In this document: one piece after another, positions 1-10,815 of the stretch
Numbering within the stretch: position 1 is the first letter of the stretch
Layout of the letters: every line of letters begins with the position of its first letter
Source: Hermodice carunculata
Lineage: Eukaryota; Annelida; Polychaeta; Eunicida; Amphinomidae
DNA length: 64,000 nt
Assembly (NCBI GenBank): GCA_964020975.1
Contig: OZ026623.1
Location: 87,063,041 to 87,127,040, forward strand
Reading direction: 5' to 3'
The notes under the pieces: model-generated
Databases searched by the model: none
What the model was told of the DNA's origin: nothing
Seen by the model: only the letters and a program-made list of their open reading frames with translations
Made by a program: the position numbers and the translations under genes

Positions 1-420
1 AAATAGCGTGTATCTTGTGAGCAGAGATGTTTTTAAATGTGCAGGCACATCTTAAGGTGCTCTTATGCAGGTTTGATGCGTTGTTTCTTTCCTGTTCCAA
101 CTTAGACATGGCCCGGGTGCGAGATCCAAAATGGCGGCCTCCATGAACAGTGCCGTGAGTCAGCCGGCCGCTTTCCGAGGGCGAAAGATATTTGCCCAAA
201 TTTGGTAGTCCGTTACATCTTGTGCATACAGTGATAAGATTTTATGTAGCCTACTTCGAGATCACCCCGGATCAAGACCCATGTTATTCATTAACGCACA
301 CCGTGGTCACTGAAGTCCTCGGTCGGGCGACGAGACCGTGTCCGTGACGATGGTCATTGGCAGTGGGGCGTTTCCATAACCCATCCATTCTTCCGGATAC
401 ATCCCGGAAACGATGGCATT
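1..420 (+). promoter_or_regulatory. CpG-rich stretch, candidate distal promoter / first exon
   Basis: This stretch has many more CpG dinucleotides than most of the window (for example around 105-190 and 318-360). It contains ATGGCGGCC at 131-139, preceded by CCAAA, which resembles the YY1 site found just downstream of many TATA-less start sites. The ATG at 131 opens MAASMNSA, followed by a good splice donor GTGAGT at 155-160. If this is a first exon of the downstream CAP gene, it would be 5'UTR: joined to a candidate acceptor ending at 23384, its frame meets a TAG 19 codons into the second exon. It could instead belong to a neighbouring gene outside the window. No TATA box is obvious. The promoter and exon are inferences from composition and motifs only. 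Confidence 0.3.
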
Positions 421-853
421 TTGATAAAGTTCTAATCGCTGTCGAATGTGATAATACAGATTTTAACAGTGTCTGAATAAACTATGGGATGAAGGTCGCC
501 TTTTGTGGGTTGACATCCGACTTACAAAGTTACTTTTGGCTTTGTTACAAAACAGGAAATATCAATTCAAGTGACTGGCTTGTTTTGATGGTCCAGCCGT
601 CACGCTGAGACCACGGTCTCAGGTCCATGCAAAGCCCAAAAAGGCAAAATATCTTCTTTTTTTTAATTACATTCACCGTGGTTATTTTCACATGCCATGT
701 GTGGGCTATGGCAAAAAAAAAAAAAAATACAATAGAAGTGTGTCATTAAATTTATGAATATATGACCCATAGCAAGCACGTGTTGTTATTCAGTAATGCC
801 TAATGGCCACTAATGCCAATGGTTGATCTAATCATTTTGACATTTAGGTATCA
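421..853. other. no recognised feature
   Basis: This is A+T-rich DNA with a poly-A run near 714-726. I see no gene, structured repeat or RNA in it. Confidence 0.5.
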
Positions 854-2065
854 TACAGAAGGAGAGAGCACACCGGCCACCTCAAAGGTTCCAGCCCTGA
901 AACCACCAAGTTCTATGAGCGGCAATTAAACCTGCACGCTGCTACTGTGTGGCTGCTGGGGCACAGCTTGTGTAAACACAGAGGCTATTAGCGCTTAGCG
1001 TTCATCAGTATTTTAGACCTTTCAGTAAACTCTGAGGTGGTGGATGACAAGATTCACCTATTTCAAACCTGTTTTTCTACCTGGCCAAATCAAGCGACAA
1101 AATAATTGTTAACATACATGGCAAGATCTTACATCACAGTGTATTTTGGTGGAATTTTGACAATTCTGTCACGTCTGGATATTTCATTATAATGATCTTT
1201 CTTCAAGCTGAAATGCCCATAGGAGATAAGTTATCCATCTTGGGAGAAATTTGATTTCCTCCCAATTTCCAGGTTGATTTTCTACCTGGTCAAATGACCC
1301 CAAGAAATGACAGTTAACATCCATAGCAAGATCTCAAATCTGAGTACATCTTGCTGTTACATGTACGTGGACGAACCAGTCACATCCGGATTATTCATTT
1401 ATATGGATCCTCATTCAAGCAAAATTGTCCATACTTTACATTGGGACATATTCGCCATATTAAGACACCCATCTTTGAGAAATTTAATTTTTCCTCCTAC
1501 ATGTATTTCGATGTCCCCCTTCTACCTGACCACATCATGCAAAGAAATAACCGTTTACATTAGTTGCATGATCTGAAGTCAGTGTACAATGTGGTAATAT
1601 TTTGACAAACCAGTAGTGTTTGAAAAGTTTATCACTGAAGATCTTTATTTTGGCAAAATTGTCCTTACATTGTCATTCTGGAATTCCCCTTGGAAGTGGT
1701 AGAATTTCAGTATCTCATGTTCTAGTACGAGTATGACGATGTAAGGGACACCATTCAAATCGTTTTGATGGAAGCTGGCAGTTTAAACTGAGTGCGGACG
1801 CATGGATGGAATTGGTGCCCAGGTGCATTACGCATCATAGGGCTCACTGTATCGGAGCAATGATGCTCAAAGTTGCCATGTGCTGTGCGCCTGCGCAACA
1901 AGCCTGACTGAACACTGCAGTGATTTCAAAGCTAGGGTACTAACCAGGTGCTTATCGCTTATCTCGATTGAGCTAATTGATACAGGACAAAGGGATAGTA
2001 TGCACAATTAATTGGTCACCGTGGGTGTTTGGTGAGCTCAACTGGCCATACTCTCTCCTTCTGTA
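854..2065. mobile_element. 1.2 kb TA-flanked terminal-inverted-repeat element, non-autonomous
   Basis: The left end (TA, then CAGAAGGAGAGAG at 856-868) and the right end (CTCTCTCCTTCTG at 2051-2063, then TA) are perfect inverted repeats over 13 bp, and similarity continues into the neighbouring GGCCA. Both ends abut TA, as expected for Tc1/mariner/pogo-type insertion. There is no transposase reading frame. The interior carries three diverged tandem copies of a 205-240 bp unit, annotated separately. I infer a non-autonomous DNA transposon; the superfamily is uncertain. Confidence 0.6.
1065..1700. repeat. three diverged tandem units inside the 854-2065 element
   Basis: Units begin near 1072, 1278 and 1517 with related sequence (TTTCTACCTGGCCAAATC; TTTCTACCTGGTCAAATG; CTTCTACCTGACCACATC). 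Each is followed by a related GTTAACAT...GCAAGATCT block. The periods are about 206 and 239 bp. Short open frames at 1307-1576 are by-products of the repeat and resemble no known protein. Confidence 0.6.
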
Positions 2066-2947
2066 TAAGCCTCCATGATATAATAAAACATTACAGCCTA
2101 TGTACTTAACACAATACCAAAGACTGAATAGCTACAAAAAGAAAAAAATAAAGAAAATCCTGGATTGTTGATTCTTAACTGTAAATTCTTTGTTGCAGAC
2201 TTGGTCCTTAATGTCCCTTTAAGTTGGGTCTTGGAAACATGTTCATATTGTAAATTATAATGAAGTGTCTACAGAACTGGAAGGCCTGTGATTGGCTAAG
2301 GTTGTGACATTCTTATCGTCTGGCGATACTCTATCTGCAGCATTTCAAAATGTATATCTTTAGTAGCACACAGGTTACGGCTAATAGTTATGATTTATTC
2401 CATATACACAAATGACAGATTTGGGCTTGTATTCTACTCCATCCCATAGGACATGCATTTCCTTGCTGCCAGGTCCCATTTTCTACATACATGTACAGAA
2501 GCCACCACTGCAGCATTTTTTTACAGTGTGCCATACCAGATTTTCCTGTATTGTCTGCGGTGCCGGATCTGGCTCTGTAGTCGCTTCAAAAACCGAAACT
2601 GGCCCCGGTTCAGTAGCCACCTCCAAATTATAAAGCAAAGCCTGCAAAACTTTGTAGGCAAGAATATTGGGATTTTAACACTCATTACTCAATTTTACTT
2701 CCCAGTCTCTCCAACATGGCCAAATGAAAATACCCAATATGTGAACAGCGACCACAAAAGGCAACTTGCACAGCTTTAATCCTCCAAGTACTACTAAGTA
2801 GGCTAACTTGTAACATATATAAAGCATGATTTACATATGTCTGCCCAGAAATTTCAAACGTGTGGAAAAAAAAAAAACTAAAAAGAAATTCCTTGAGTGA
2901 ATTTGTACCACAGTTTCATGACAGGACAAATTACCATTCATCTTCGA
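2066..2947. other. no recognised feature
   Basis: This is non-coding A+T-rich DNA. The short open frames at 2412-2779 show no domain, no start context and no splice signals that support them. Confidence 0.5.
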
Positions 2948-2950
2948 TAA

Positions 2951-3215
2951 GGCCAAAAAAAAAAAGTCTGTGTTTGGGGTTTCCCTACCAACCCTTGCCC
3001 AAACCCCCCTACCCTAAAACTTTTTATTGATTTTTGATAAAAAAAAAAATCTAGGCAGATTTTCTTCATGAAATGCACAATTTATCCATTATAAGTCACT
3101 TTTCTTCTGTTTTCAGAGAAAAAATTTATGAAAAAAAAAAAAAAAGCCTACCTACCTACCTACCCTATTTATTTTTGGCATGTAACCTCAAACACACTAT
3201 TTAATTTCTTTGGCC
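2951..3215 (+). mobile_element. PIF/Harbinger-like MITE, copy 1
   Basis: This 265 bp element starts GGCCAAA and ends TTTGGCC, and is flanked on both sides by TAA (2948-2950 and 3216-3218). A near-identical copy lies in reverse orientation at 55009-55267, also flanked by a 3 bp TTA/TAA duplication. A 3 bp TWA target duplication with short G-starting inverted ends is the signature of PIF/Harbinger elements. Internal landmarks are the CCTACCTACCTACCC and TTTGGGGTTTCCCTACC blocks. It has no coding capacity. Confidence 0.7.
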
Positions 3216-3218
3216 TAA

Positions 3219-5520
3219 GGCAAGATTATGACCCAAAATGATGAAAATGGCAACGCCCATGGTTTCTCATCTCATATTCTCTCACTTGCCATATAACAAC
3301 ACGCTATTTAAAACCATCACTATACACTTAGAACTGTGTGAGAAACAAAGCAAGGATGTGCACACACATTACCATAGGAGCAATCTTGCCCCTTTTACGA
3401 GAGGCAAATGTCGTGATGTACAGTTATCACTGGAAATAAACCTTGTATCCATTTTGAGACATCCTAAGAATATGCATAAATACGTTTTGTGTGTGCTAAA
3501 AGTTAATAGGTCTGCAATGTATGACTCACAAGATACCAGTAGACGTCTGTACAGGAACAGTAATAGTGCTCAGAAAATACTTTGTTTTAATATTAAAGGG
3601 TGTTCAGAGTGTTAATACCATGTCATGTTTATTCACTTTTCAACATACATTTCCATAATTGATAAATGCTCATTTATGGTAAGAATATAAGGCTCAAATA
3701 TTGTCAAAGTTCATACTTTTTAAGAAGCAAGTTAAAGTTTGTAATGTAAACGTACACTTTATTGTTTTAAATGAAATGGCAATTATGACATTTACAATCT
3801 GTAGACTGTGCTTATATGATATATGTAACTATTGTACTTTGAATTTGGTGCTGGATTTTGTGTTGAAAGTAACATAGTCAATCTAGTTTAGCAAGCTTGA
3901 AGATGTGGTTTGCTTCAGTCAGATTTATTGCTTAACCCTCTTTCTGTTCAATTGTCTCTAGTATATTTTGTGTGCAGAATTTTTATTTAAGTTGCCCCTA
4001 GATTATTCAGAATAATACTAATAACCATTTCTTTTGTCAGTTTACTTTTTTCACACTATGCCTATCACAGCAGTTGCCTACTAAATGATAAAAGTTTCCG
4101 AACATGAATGGTCATACTTGTCAAACACAACATCCCATGCCACTTTCATTGTATGCCTCAAGCTGAGTCGTACCATAACAGCCTTTGTTGAAGACGCCAA
4201 CCTTTGTCGCTCTCAAAGCCTGGAGATTGTCCTGAGGCCTGGTTGTATTTAGCAGGTACTTTCAAATTTTTTAGAGATGAAAATCTCAAATTTCACAGTT
4301 GTTGTTGTGCTCAAAGCAAGCTTGTTGTCTCTGAATTGTGCTCTGACCATTTTCTTTATCAGTCTACAAAAGACGGGGGATTTTTAGCTCTGAGTATATT
4401 TAGTTGCACAATCAAAACGGACTTCCAATGGCCTGTTTACATATGTGGATGTACAAATGGAAATAATGCACGAGTTTACATGATCACAGCCTCAACAGCT
4501 TTGCCTTGCCAGGTAATCTTTGAGTTTGTCATTTTGCTAATCAAAAGTGTGGCAAATAAAACAATACTCGTATGTTCTGGAAATATTTTGGAAATTGTTT
4601 TGGAAACTGTTAGATCACAGGTTTCTCTCAACTGGTTAAACTGTCTGGTTTCAAGCGACAAATGTTCACCACATATTTTCATGGCCTGTGTCAAAAGCAA
4701 CTGTCCAGCATCTACCTTAAGTATTTTTTGTTCAGATTTTATGAAACCAAGGAAACAAAACACTTAAAATTTGTTGGTTACATCTGAAGTTGATCGTTAT
4801 AGCCTGGTGAAATTGGGTCTTGAAATTGTATTATTTTATTTTGTGTGAGTTGTATCATGTGAAATGTAATCTAAATGAAATGGGACAAATTGATCTAAAT
4901 ATTATCCTCATGTAAAAGTGGACTGTATTTTTAAATGTGGTTTGTTTGTGTGAAGATGAAGAACTTCATTCTGTTCTGTTGTCATGGTGAAAGGAAATGG
5001 CCTGCATTTCAATTGGCTTTTTTCTTCTGAATAAGAAAAAAAAACAGTCCCCTTTTACAAGATAATATTTAGCATTTGATGTGCTTTCTGGGAGTCCTTC
5101 TCGGTGGGGGCCATTATTGATGGTGACTGGTAGGCCTGCCAGTGGTTATATAGCAGAGCAGATTCAATGTTAGGAAAAAGCTGGATAGTTAAGAAAGTTG
5201 CAGTGCTTGTGGTGATGGCTGTGGGGCATGAGACAAGAATGTGCTGGTAAGTATACAAGATTTATCATAATTAGAATTTGAAATGCCATGCTGCGGACAT
5301 ACGTGTTGCCCTGTAGTCTTGAAAACTCGATATATGCATCAAATCCTCATTAACCAATGTTTTGCACATGTGTAACCATGTGTTTAATTTTTTTTCCAAA
5401 CTGTTGTGTCAACTTGGAACATGTTTTTGGTTGTCTCAAGTGCATAATTTTCAGCAGTAGACTTGTGTCCTACCAGATGCCAGTGAAGGATTTTCCAACT
5501 ATGTTCAGGTGGTGCGAAAT
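3219..5520. other. unrecognised DNA with a 187-codon open frame of doubtful meaning
   Basis: The longest frame, 4204-4767 on the + strand, is open for 187 codons starting MSLSKPGDCPEAW. Its translation matches no family I know, is rich in Cys and Phe as random A+T-rich frames are, and lacks convincing splice or promoter context. I regard it as chance or decayed repeat. The rest of the stretch shows nothing recognisable. Confidence 0.4.
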
Positions 5521-5712
5521 GGGAATTACACATTCAAATTCCTTGTGAAAAGAGCAGTAATTGAATGTTGTTCAAGTACCAACATAGGTCTAACAGGAGC
5601 AACAGTGCCATATTTTTTTACAATATCTACAAGGTCATGCTACAGCTGTAGTAAAGGCTGCTGGAGTATGACTTGTCAGGTAATGCTAACATGTACCGAA
5701 TCCTTTACTGAT
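5521..5712. mobile_element. remnant of hairpin-cored piggyBac-like MITE (core type II)
   Basis: The stretch contains the family body (AAATTCCTTGTGAAAAGAGC, then TTCAAGTACCAACAT). It also contains an eroded hairpin around 5632-5690 (GGTCATGCTACAGC versus GAGTATGACTTGTCAGG). Terminal TTAA motifs are not clear, so the limits are approximate. Confidence 0.4.
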
Positions 5713-5720
5713 TGATATAC

Positions 5721-6914
5721 CATATTCATTTCAATAGTAGCATGTACCCTAATAGAGGCACACCCCCGAACTTTTCCTTTTATGGACTGCACCTACAGTA
5801 TTTCCTTTATTTTGAAATTGAAGATGACCGCTGTTGTAAAGGCAGACAGCATTTACAGTATCTATATATATATTTTTTTTTCATTGGCATGGATTGCTAC
5901 TGTATGAATGAGTACATTAATATGGCATGCTACAGGAATCATTTAATATAAGGGAAGAGGGTTCATTGTTGTTATCTTAAGCTGCATGGCTTCTATGAAT
6001 AATAAGTGTAAATTTTGCTGGTGGTTTTGTAAATTAAAAATTTTTTAGTTACATGGTAACAAAATTGAAACTAGGCGATGAGTCTGGAATGCGCATATGC
6101 ACAGACGTGCACAACATAATTGTTACCCCTCATTATAAATATGGAAGCAATTTCAAATCCCTGCCAGTGCCTGATGAGACCTATCCAAGATCGAAACGTG
6201 TCACACATTTGCTGCTACTACCTTGGCTACCTGCCTTGTCATATTTGCTTTGTTTTGTAAATTAAGACGCATATCATTATCCCGTAACTCCACAAAAACC
6301 ATGTCTGCTCCAGGAAATCTTTGCATTAGCACAGCATGCGACTATTGGAATGAATGCGGTATCAGAGTCAAGTACAGTGTATTTGTATACAGAAAAGCAG
6401 AAGCATGGTGCCAATAAGTAGCCACAGGCTAAAAGAAGGAGACACATTACTTTTGTCAGTTATTTTACATGACATGCAGCGATAAATTCAATGTCATGTT
6501 TCTTATGTAGTGTATGCTACTAAGGTCAGTGTGACCTTAAGGTATATCTAAGGTAATGTAATAATCTGTTACTCTTAAGCCACTGAGGAGTGCTTTCACG
6601 GACAAAACCGGTCCAACCTTACTGTGCAGTGTCTGCGAATAAACAGGCAATATCCATCCCCCACACACTAGTCTAGTCTTCTCATTGCTGATAGAAGGTG
6701 GACTGCATAAAAGATATTTCCTGTCTTATTACCAAGTTTGTCGAAGATATTTCACATATATGATGTAGTTCAAGTATATTTAAAGCATATTATGTAATGC
6801 CAACTTTATTGCTGGTTGAAGAATTTGGAATCTATTTAGTGACTGCATATGAGCCGAATTGATTTCAAATAAATAATCCTAGCTCCAACGCGGGTACATA
6901 TAGATATAATGTAG
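5721..6914. other. no recognised feature
   Basis: This is A+T-rich DNA with a short TATATA tract near 5862-5880. I see no gene or structured repeat. Confidence 0.5.
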
Positions 6915-7050
6915 TTGTAGCTTTCCTTGCCATGCAGTGTGAACACACTGCACCAAGGAAAACTGTTGACCTGGGCTATTTGTTTTCCTTCAAGAAGTGA
7001 AGACGTACTGGTACTTGAATGAAGTATCTTTTGATAAAAAATTTGAATCT
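6915..7050 (-). mobile_element. remnant of hairpin-cored piggyBac-like MITE (core type I)
   Basis: An eroded hairpin reads GTAGCTTTCCTTG, then complementary CAAGGAAAACTGTTGACC (about 6917-6975). It is followed by the family body in reverse orientation (GGTACTTGAATGAAG at about 7012-7026). The ends are indistinct. Confidence 0.45.
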
Positions 7051-7365
7051 GGGACCGGTATACATGTACATATATATCAAAGTGAGCCCAACTTTCATGA
7101 TTACCGCTGAAAGAGTAATACATATTGTGTACAGCAAACAGAAATGTGTACACATGATTTAGGAAGAGAAGGAATTCCAGACAATAGTGGCACAGGTGAT
7201 GGTACCTTGCCCAGCAAGCCATGCTCCAGGTGCTGGTGCGGCCCCAGCATGACGTACCAGACAGTGTAAACCTGGTTACAAGTACGACACATTGGCACTC
7301 AAGGGAACATGATGAAAGCTGTTCTGATGAATTTGAATGTGTTTGTGTATATATATGTATATACA

Positions 7366-7554
7366 CAGTGGTACCTGCTGTATGCAACCACTGCCATGAG
7401 CAGCCGCATTACTTTTTGTGGTCACTAGGCTCGGACATAGGACTATTAAGAGTCAATATTTCTTTGTAAAACTTGCCTGAGGTGACAGGTCACCTGCTGT
7501 ATGTAGCCACTTTTTCCTGGCAGAATGAGTGGCCACATACAGCAGGTACCACTG
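7366..7554. mobile_element. pogo/Tigger-like palindromic MITE, subfamily A
   Basis: This 189 bp element begins CAGTGGTACCTGCTGTATG and ends with its complement CATACAGCAGGTACCACTG, followed by TA. The interior repeats the same words (TGGCCACATA, CACCTGCTGTATGTAGCCAC). CAGTGG ends next to TA are typical of the pogo/Tigger branch of the Tc1/mariner superfamily. It is non-coding. A second copy of the same subfamily is at 34725-34897. Confidence 0.7.
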
Positions 7555-8511
7555 TATATATATAAAATATATATATATGTGTATATCCCATTATTCCAGA
7601 GTTCCGATGCAAGTGATACATTGAGTGTTGTGTCTGCTGTGCTACATACTCTGTGAGTTTGTCAATATTTGTAGCTTGTTATACAATACGGAGATCAATA
7701 CAAAAGCACACATTTTACATGTTGTGCATGTGGTAAGTCTTGGTATCAGCTGGTATCCGGTCATGATCCTGATACCAGCACGACAGGCAGAAATAAAATT
7801 CATTTTCATTTTGAAGCAATAAATCAATGGAATTTCTGAAAGACAATCGGACAATCTGTTTGGTTCTTTCATCATTTAACTGATCTATGCATTCAAGATG
7901 ATGAAAAAATATTTTAAAAAAGTAATTGACACAGGCCTCGTGCAGAACAAAATTTAATGTTTCCCTTGTATATCCACACGAATCCAAGAATTCACCTTAA
8001 TGTTCCTTAATCCACACCAAGACGCAGTAGCAGATGTTGTCTGTCTGCACTTGATTCTCAATTTTGATGTTTTTTGCACCAGGAGAAATCTACTGTGCAA
8101 GCTGTTATTTTTACGTCTCATGTTCGTGGTGCATGCTTCAGAGAGGACACAAAATCAAATATCATTGTCTCATTCTCCACATGCTGCCATAATAATTTTA
8201 GTGCATTTTAATATGATTTATGTGAGAATTTTTCAAATTTGATGCAAAATATAAAAAAAATTCAGAAAACATTCTACATGTTTTTCCTGAATTTTGTGGT
8301 TATTGCTGTATATTAGCTTGATTTCACTTTATTTTCATTTTGCTTATCTCGCTAATGACAAAAAGAAGTGAAGATAAAAACACTATGAAATAGTATTTCG
8401 CATAAATTTTAATGGCATCTGTGTCCAAAATAGTGAAATGAAAGCTTCAGATAAATGCCCCAAACGAAAAAAATGTGAAAAAATACTCATATAAATTAAG
8501 TGCAGTAACAG
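7555..8511. other. no recognised feature
   Basis: There is a TATATA microsatellite near 7555-7585 and otherwise A+T-rich DNA. The open frames here are short and overlap on both strands. Confidence 0.5.
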
Positions 8512-8582
8512 TGCATTGCTTGGCAAGGAACTCAGTAGCAACAGTGAGATAGCCGGAGCAGGACCTGCCAGCTAATGCTAGA
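8512..8582. mobile_element. eroded hairpin of piggyBac-like MITE (core type II)
   Basis: The stretch reads GCATTGCTTGGCAAGGA, then GGACCTGCCAGCTAATGC, which are the two diverged arms of the type II hairpin. An A-rich run follows at 8581-8618. Only the core is recognisable. Confidence 0.35.
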
Positions 8583-8619
8583 AAAAAAAAAAAGAAAAAA
8601 AGGAAAGAAAAAAAAAAAC

Positions 8620-9308
8620 TAAAACAACTGACCAAGGCCTTTTAGCATTTTGATTCATGAAATATGTTAAAGGTTAAACATGTCAAAATGTCGGTATTAT
8701 GTGATAAGACTTCCATGCCAATAGTCGAGACACATCAGGAATCTCGTATACAGGAAGTAAATGGAGGTAAATCATGTTTGCAACTCGTACACACGATCGG
8801 GGCAGTTCTCCAGGAAATGTTCCTGCATGGCGAGGCATGTTGTTAGGTCCAGTCTGTGCATGGCCTGTGGTGACATGGACCAGTATGGTGAGTAAATATC
8901 TCAGACAAGGATAAGATACACTTATAGGAAGCAGACAGTGGTGAGACTGGCAGCGGTGAGGTTAATATTACGGAGATCTATGCCCTGTCAGGCTTCTGTC
9001 TTCATTAAACTCTGGCGTGTTGGGTCTCTGGTAGCAAAGCTGGTATCAAAGTTTGACTATTTTTAAAATTGCAATTAACCTGCACTCCGTAACTTTAATT
9101 TTAAGAAGTAACCTTACTTTCTGCACGTTGCTGTTTGTCTAGGTAGAAAGACAGAAGGAATTGGATGACAGGGTCTGCGTTTTTTCTTCATTCAGGTCAA
9201 TCAGAATAATGCTGATACCCACCGGTGTCTATCAGTGTCTAACATATACTGGTACATATTTACAGAAGAAATGTTATACTAGTGTGCATTTGGATGAGTT
9301 TAGTACTT
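8620..9308. other. no recognised feature
   Basis: No gene, RNA or structured repeat was recognised. Confidence 0.5.
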
Positions 9309-9551
9309 CACTCTTTCCCCTTGAATTAAGATGGAGTCAACAGCTTTCCTTGGCATGGGCTGGGCACTGAGTACCCAGCCCATGCCGAGGAAAGCTGTTG
9401 ACCTAGGGCATGTGATCTTAATTGATCTGATCTACAATTCTCTGTGAAATTGTTTTTCATTGCTGTTGAAATTTAACAGCTAAATACACTGAAGCAGATG
9501 ACATTTGACCCCCAGCCGGTGTTGGCTGGTTTTTAGGGGAAAAGAGTTGAA
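9309..9551. mobile_element. hairpin-cored piggyBac-like MITE (core type I)
   Basis: The hairpin at 9336-9402 has arms of about 30 bp that pair almost perfectly (GTCAACAGCTTTCCTTGGCA against TGCCGAGGAAAGCTGTTGAC), with a loop of a few bases. Downstream is the subfamily marker GGGCATGTGATCTTAAT, shared with the copies at 42153 and 44354. The right end AAAGAGTTGA is a degenerate version of AAAGAGTTAA. The left end near CTCTTTCCCC is approximate. Confidence 0.6.
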
Positions 9552-9556
9552 ATGTG

Positions 9557-10601
9557 AAATGGTACATCACAAGTTTTGATTTAGGACGGTAGAGGGTGTG
9601 TTATTATGTATAGAGTTAAGAAAAAGGCCCTGTTGGGTGGTATGAATGTTCTTTTTGCTTGCCAAACAGACTGGTTCAATACATGTATCTACATTTTTTC
9701 TGTACTTCTCATGTAAAACATGGAAGAGACTAAAATTTTTATTCTGGGGTTAAATGTGGTATAAATATTACTGTGAAACTAAAAGTTTTTTGCTGGTGGC
9801 CTAGCTACCTTGCTTGCTTAGCAGACCCATGGCAGGGGAACCTGGTATGCAGGCAAGAGCGTACATGTACTCTGCTGTCCTATATGGATCACACACCATA
9901 CAATATACACACCCACCCCCCAAATATTGAGGTTCAAGATACTGCCTTGAACCAGTGTGTAGTTTATGGCCACTGAGGAACAGCATCTCTGGTTACACAC
10001 CGTCAACCACAACAATAATGTTCAAAAACATCAGAAGCTCGCAAACTGCATTGCCTTTAAATGTGCAATGTGTACCTATATATCATTGAAAAAATTTAAA
10101 TCGTCGGGGGATTGTACTGATATACATGTGGCTGCATCTTGGATCCTATGAACAGTCTTCACCCCGCATCCCCACCCCCAACCTCAACCCCTAATGGCTG
10201 AAAACTAAAGTACATAGATCTTGGATGATACTTCTTCACAAACACACACAAAACAAAAACAAAAATGATGGAAAACAAAAGTAGATCAAGTAAGTAACAA
10301 CATACCCAGCCAAACAGTGTAGTGTTAAATTATGTGTGTATGTGGCTCATAATTCCTTTGTTTCATTATATGATTTTATGCTGTTTGTTTCATACATGTA
10401 TTGCGGTTGCCATGGGCATACAATACACGTGTAATCTCTGTATCCTATTGTCTGGGGCAAGCAAATTGTCTCGGGTGACAAGTATATGTATGTTTAAAAT
10501 TTTTATCAGTGGTGTGGACAAATAAAAGACTACCTGCATGATGCGAAAAGCTGCTGTCTCAACCAGGTTCTTGAGACTGGTTAAAAAAAATAAATAAACA
10601 C
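9557..10601. other. no recognised feature
   Basis: No gene was recognised. The short overlapping frames on both strands at 9773-10151 do not resemble known proteins. Confidence 0.5.
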
Positions 10602-10790
10602 AACCCTTTAAGCACTGATTTAAAACCTTCCTTGGGGTATTTTGTGCGCAAAGTGTCGCGAGGAAAGCTGTTGACTAAGACCACTTTTTGCTTTAGACTA
10701 GGCTTTCTGGTATTTGAGTGAAAGGTATCTTCATGAGGATTTTTTTCATGAGGAATTTGAATCTTTTAAACATTATATATGTTTAACAGT
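10602..10790 (-). mobile_element. hairpin-cored piggyBac-like MITE (core type I), interrupted or adjacent to the 10816 element
   Basis: It starts CCCTTTAAGCACTGATTTAA and carries the core arm GAGGAAAGCTGTTGACTAAG (about 10660-10680). It then has the body in reverse orientation (GCTTTAGACTAGGCTTTCTGG and ATCTTCATGAGGA). A closely similar copy is at 19821-20009. The 1.65 kb element at 10816 begins directly downstream and may sit inside the original right end. Confidence 0.55.
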
Positions 10791-10815
10791 AATGAGAAAA
10801 CAACTATGGCCATGA

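Noticed and set aside
131-205. MAASMNSAVSQPAAF as a coding start
   Set aside because: The frame stops after 25 codons and the in-frame donor does not match the phase of any seen CAP coding exon. It is kept only as a possible untranslated first exon.
4204-4767. 187-codon open frame on the + strand
   Set aside because: No recognisable domain, composition typical of chance frames in A+T-rich DNA, an overlapping 95-codon frame on the other strand, and no supporting splice or promoter signals.
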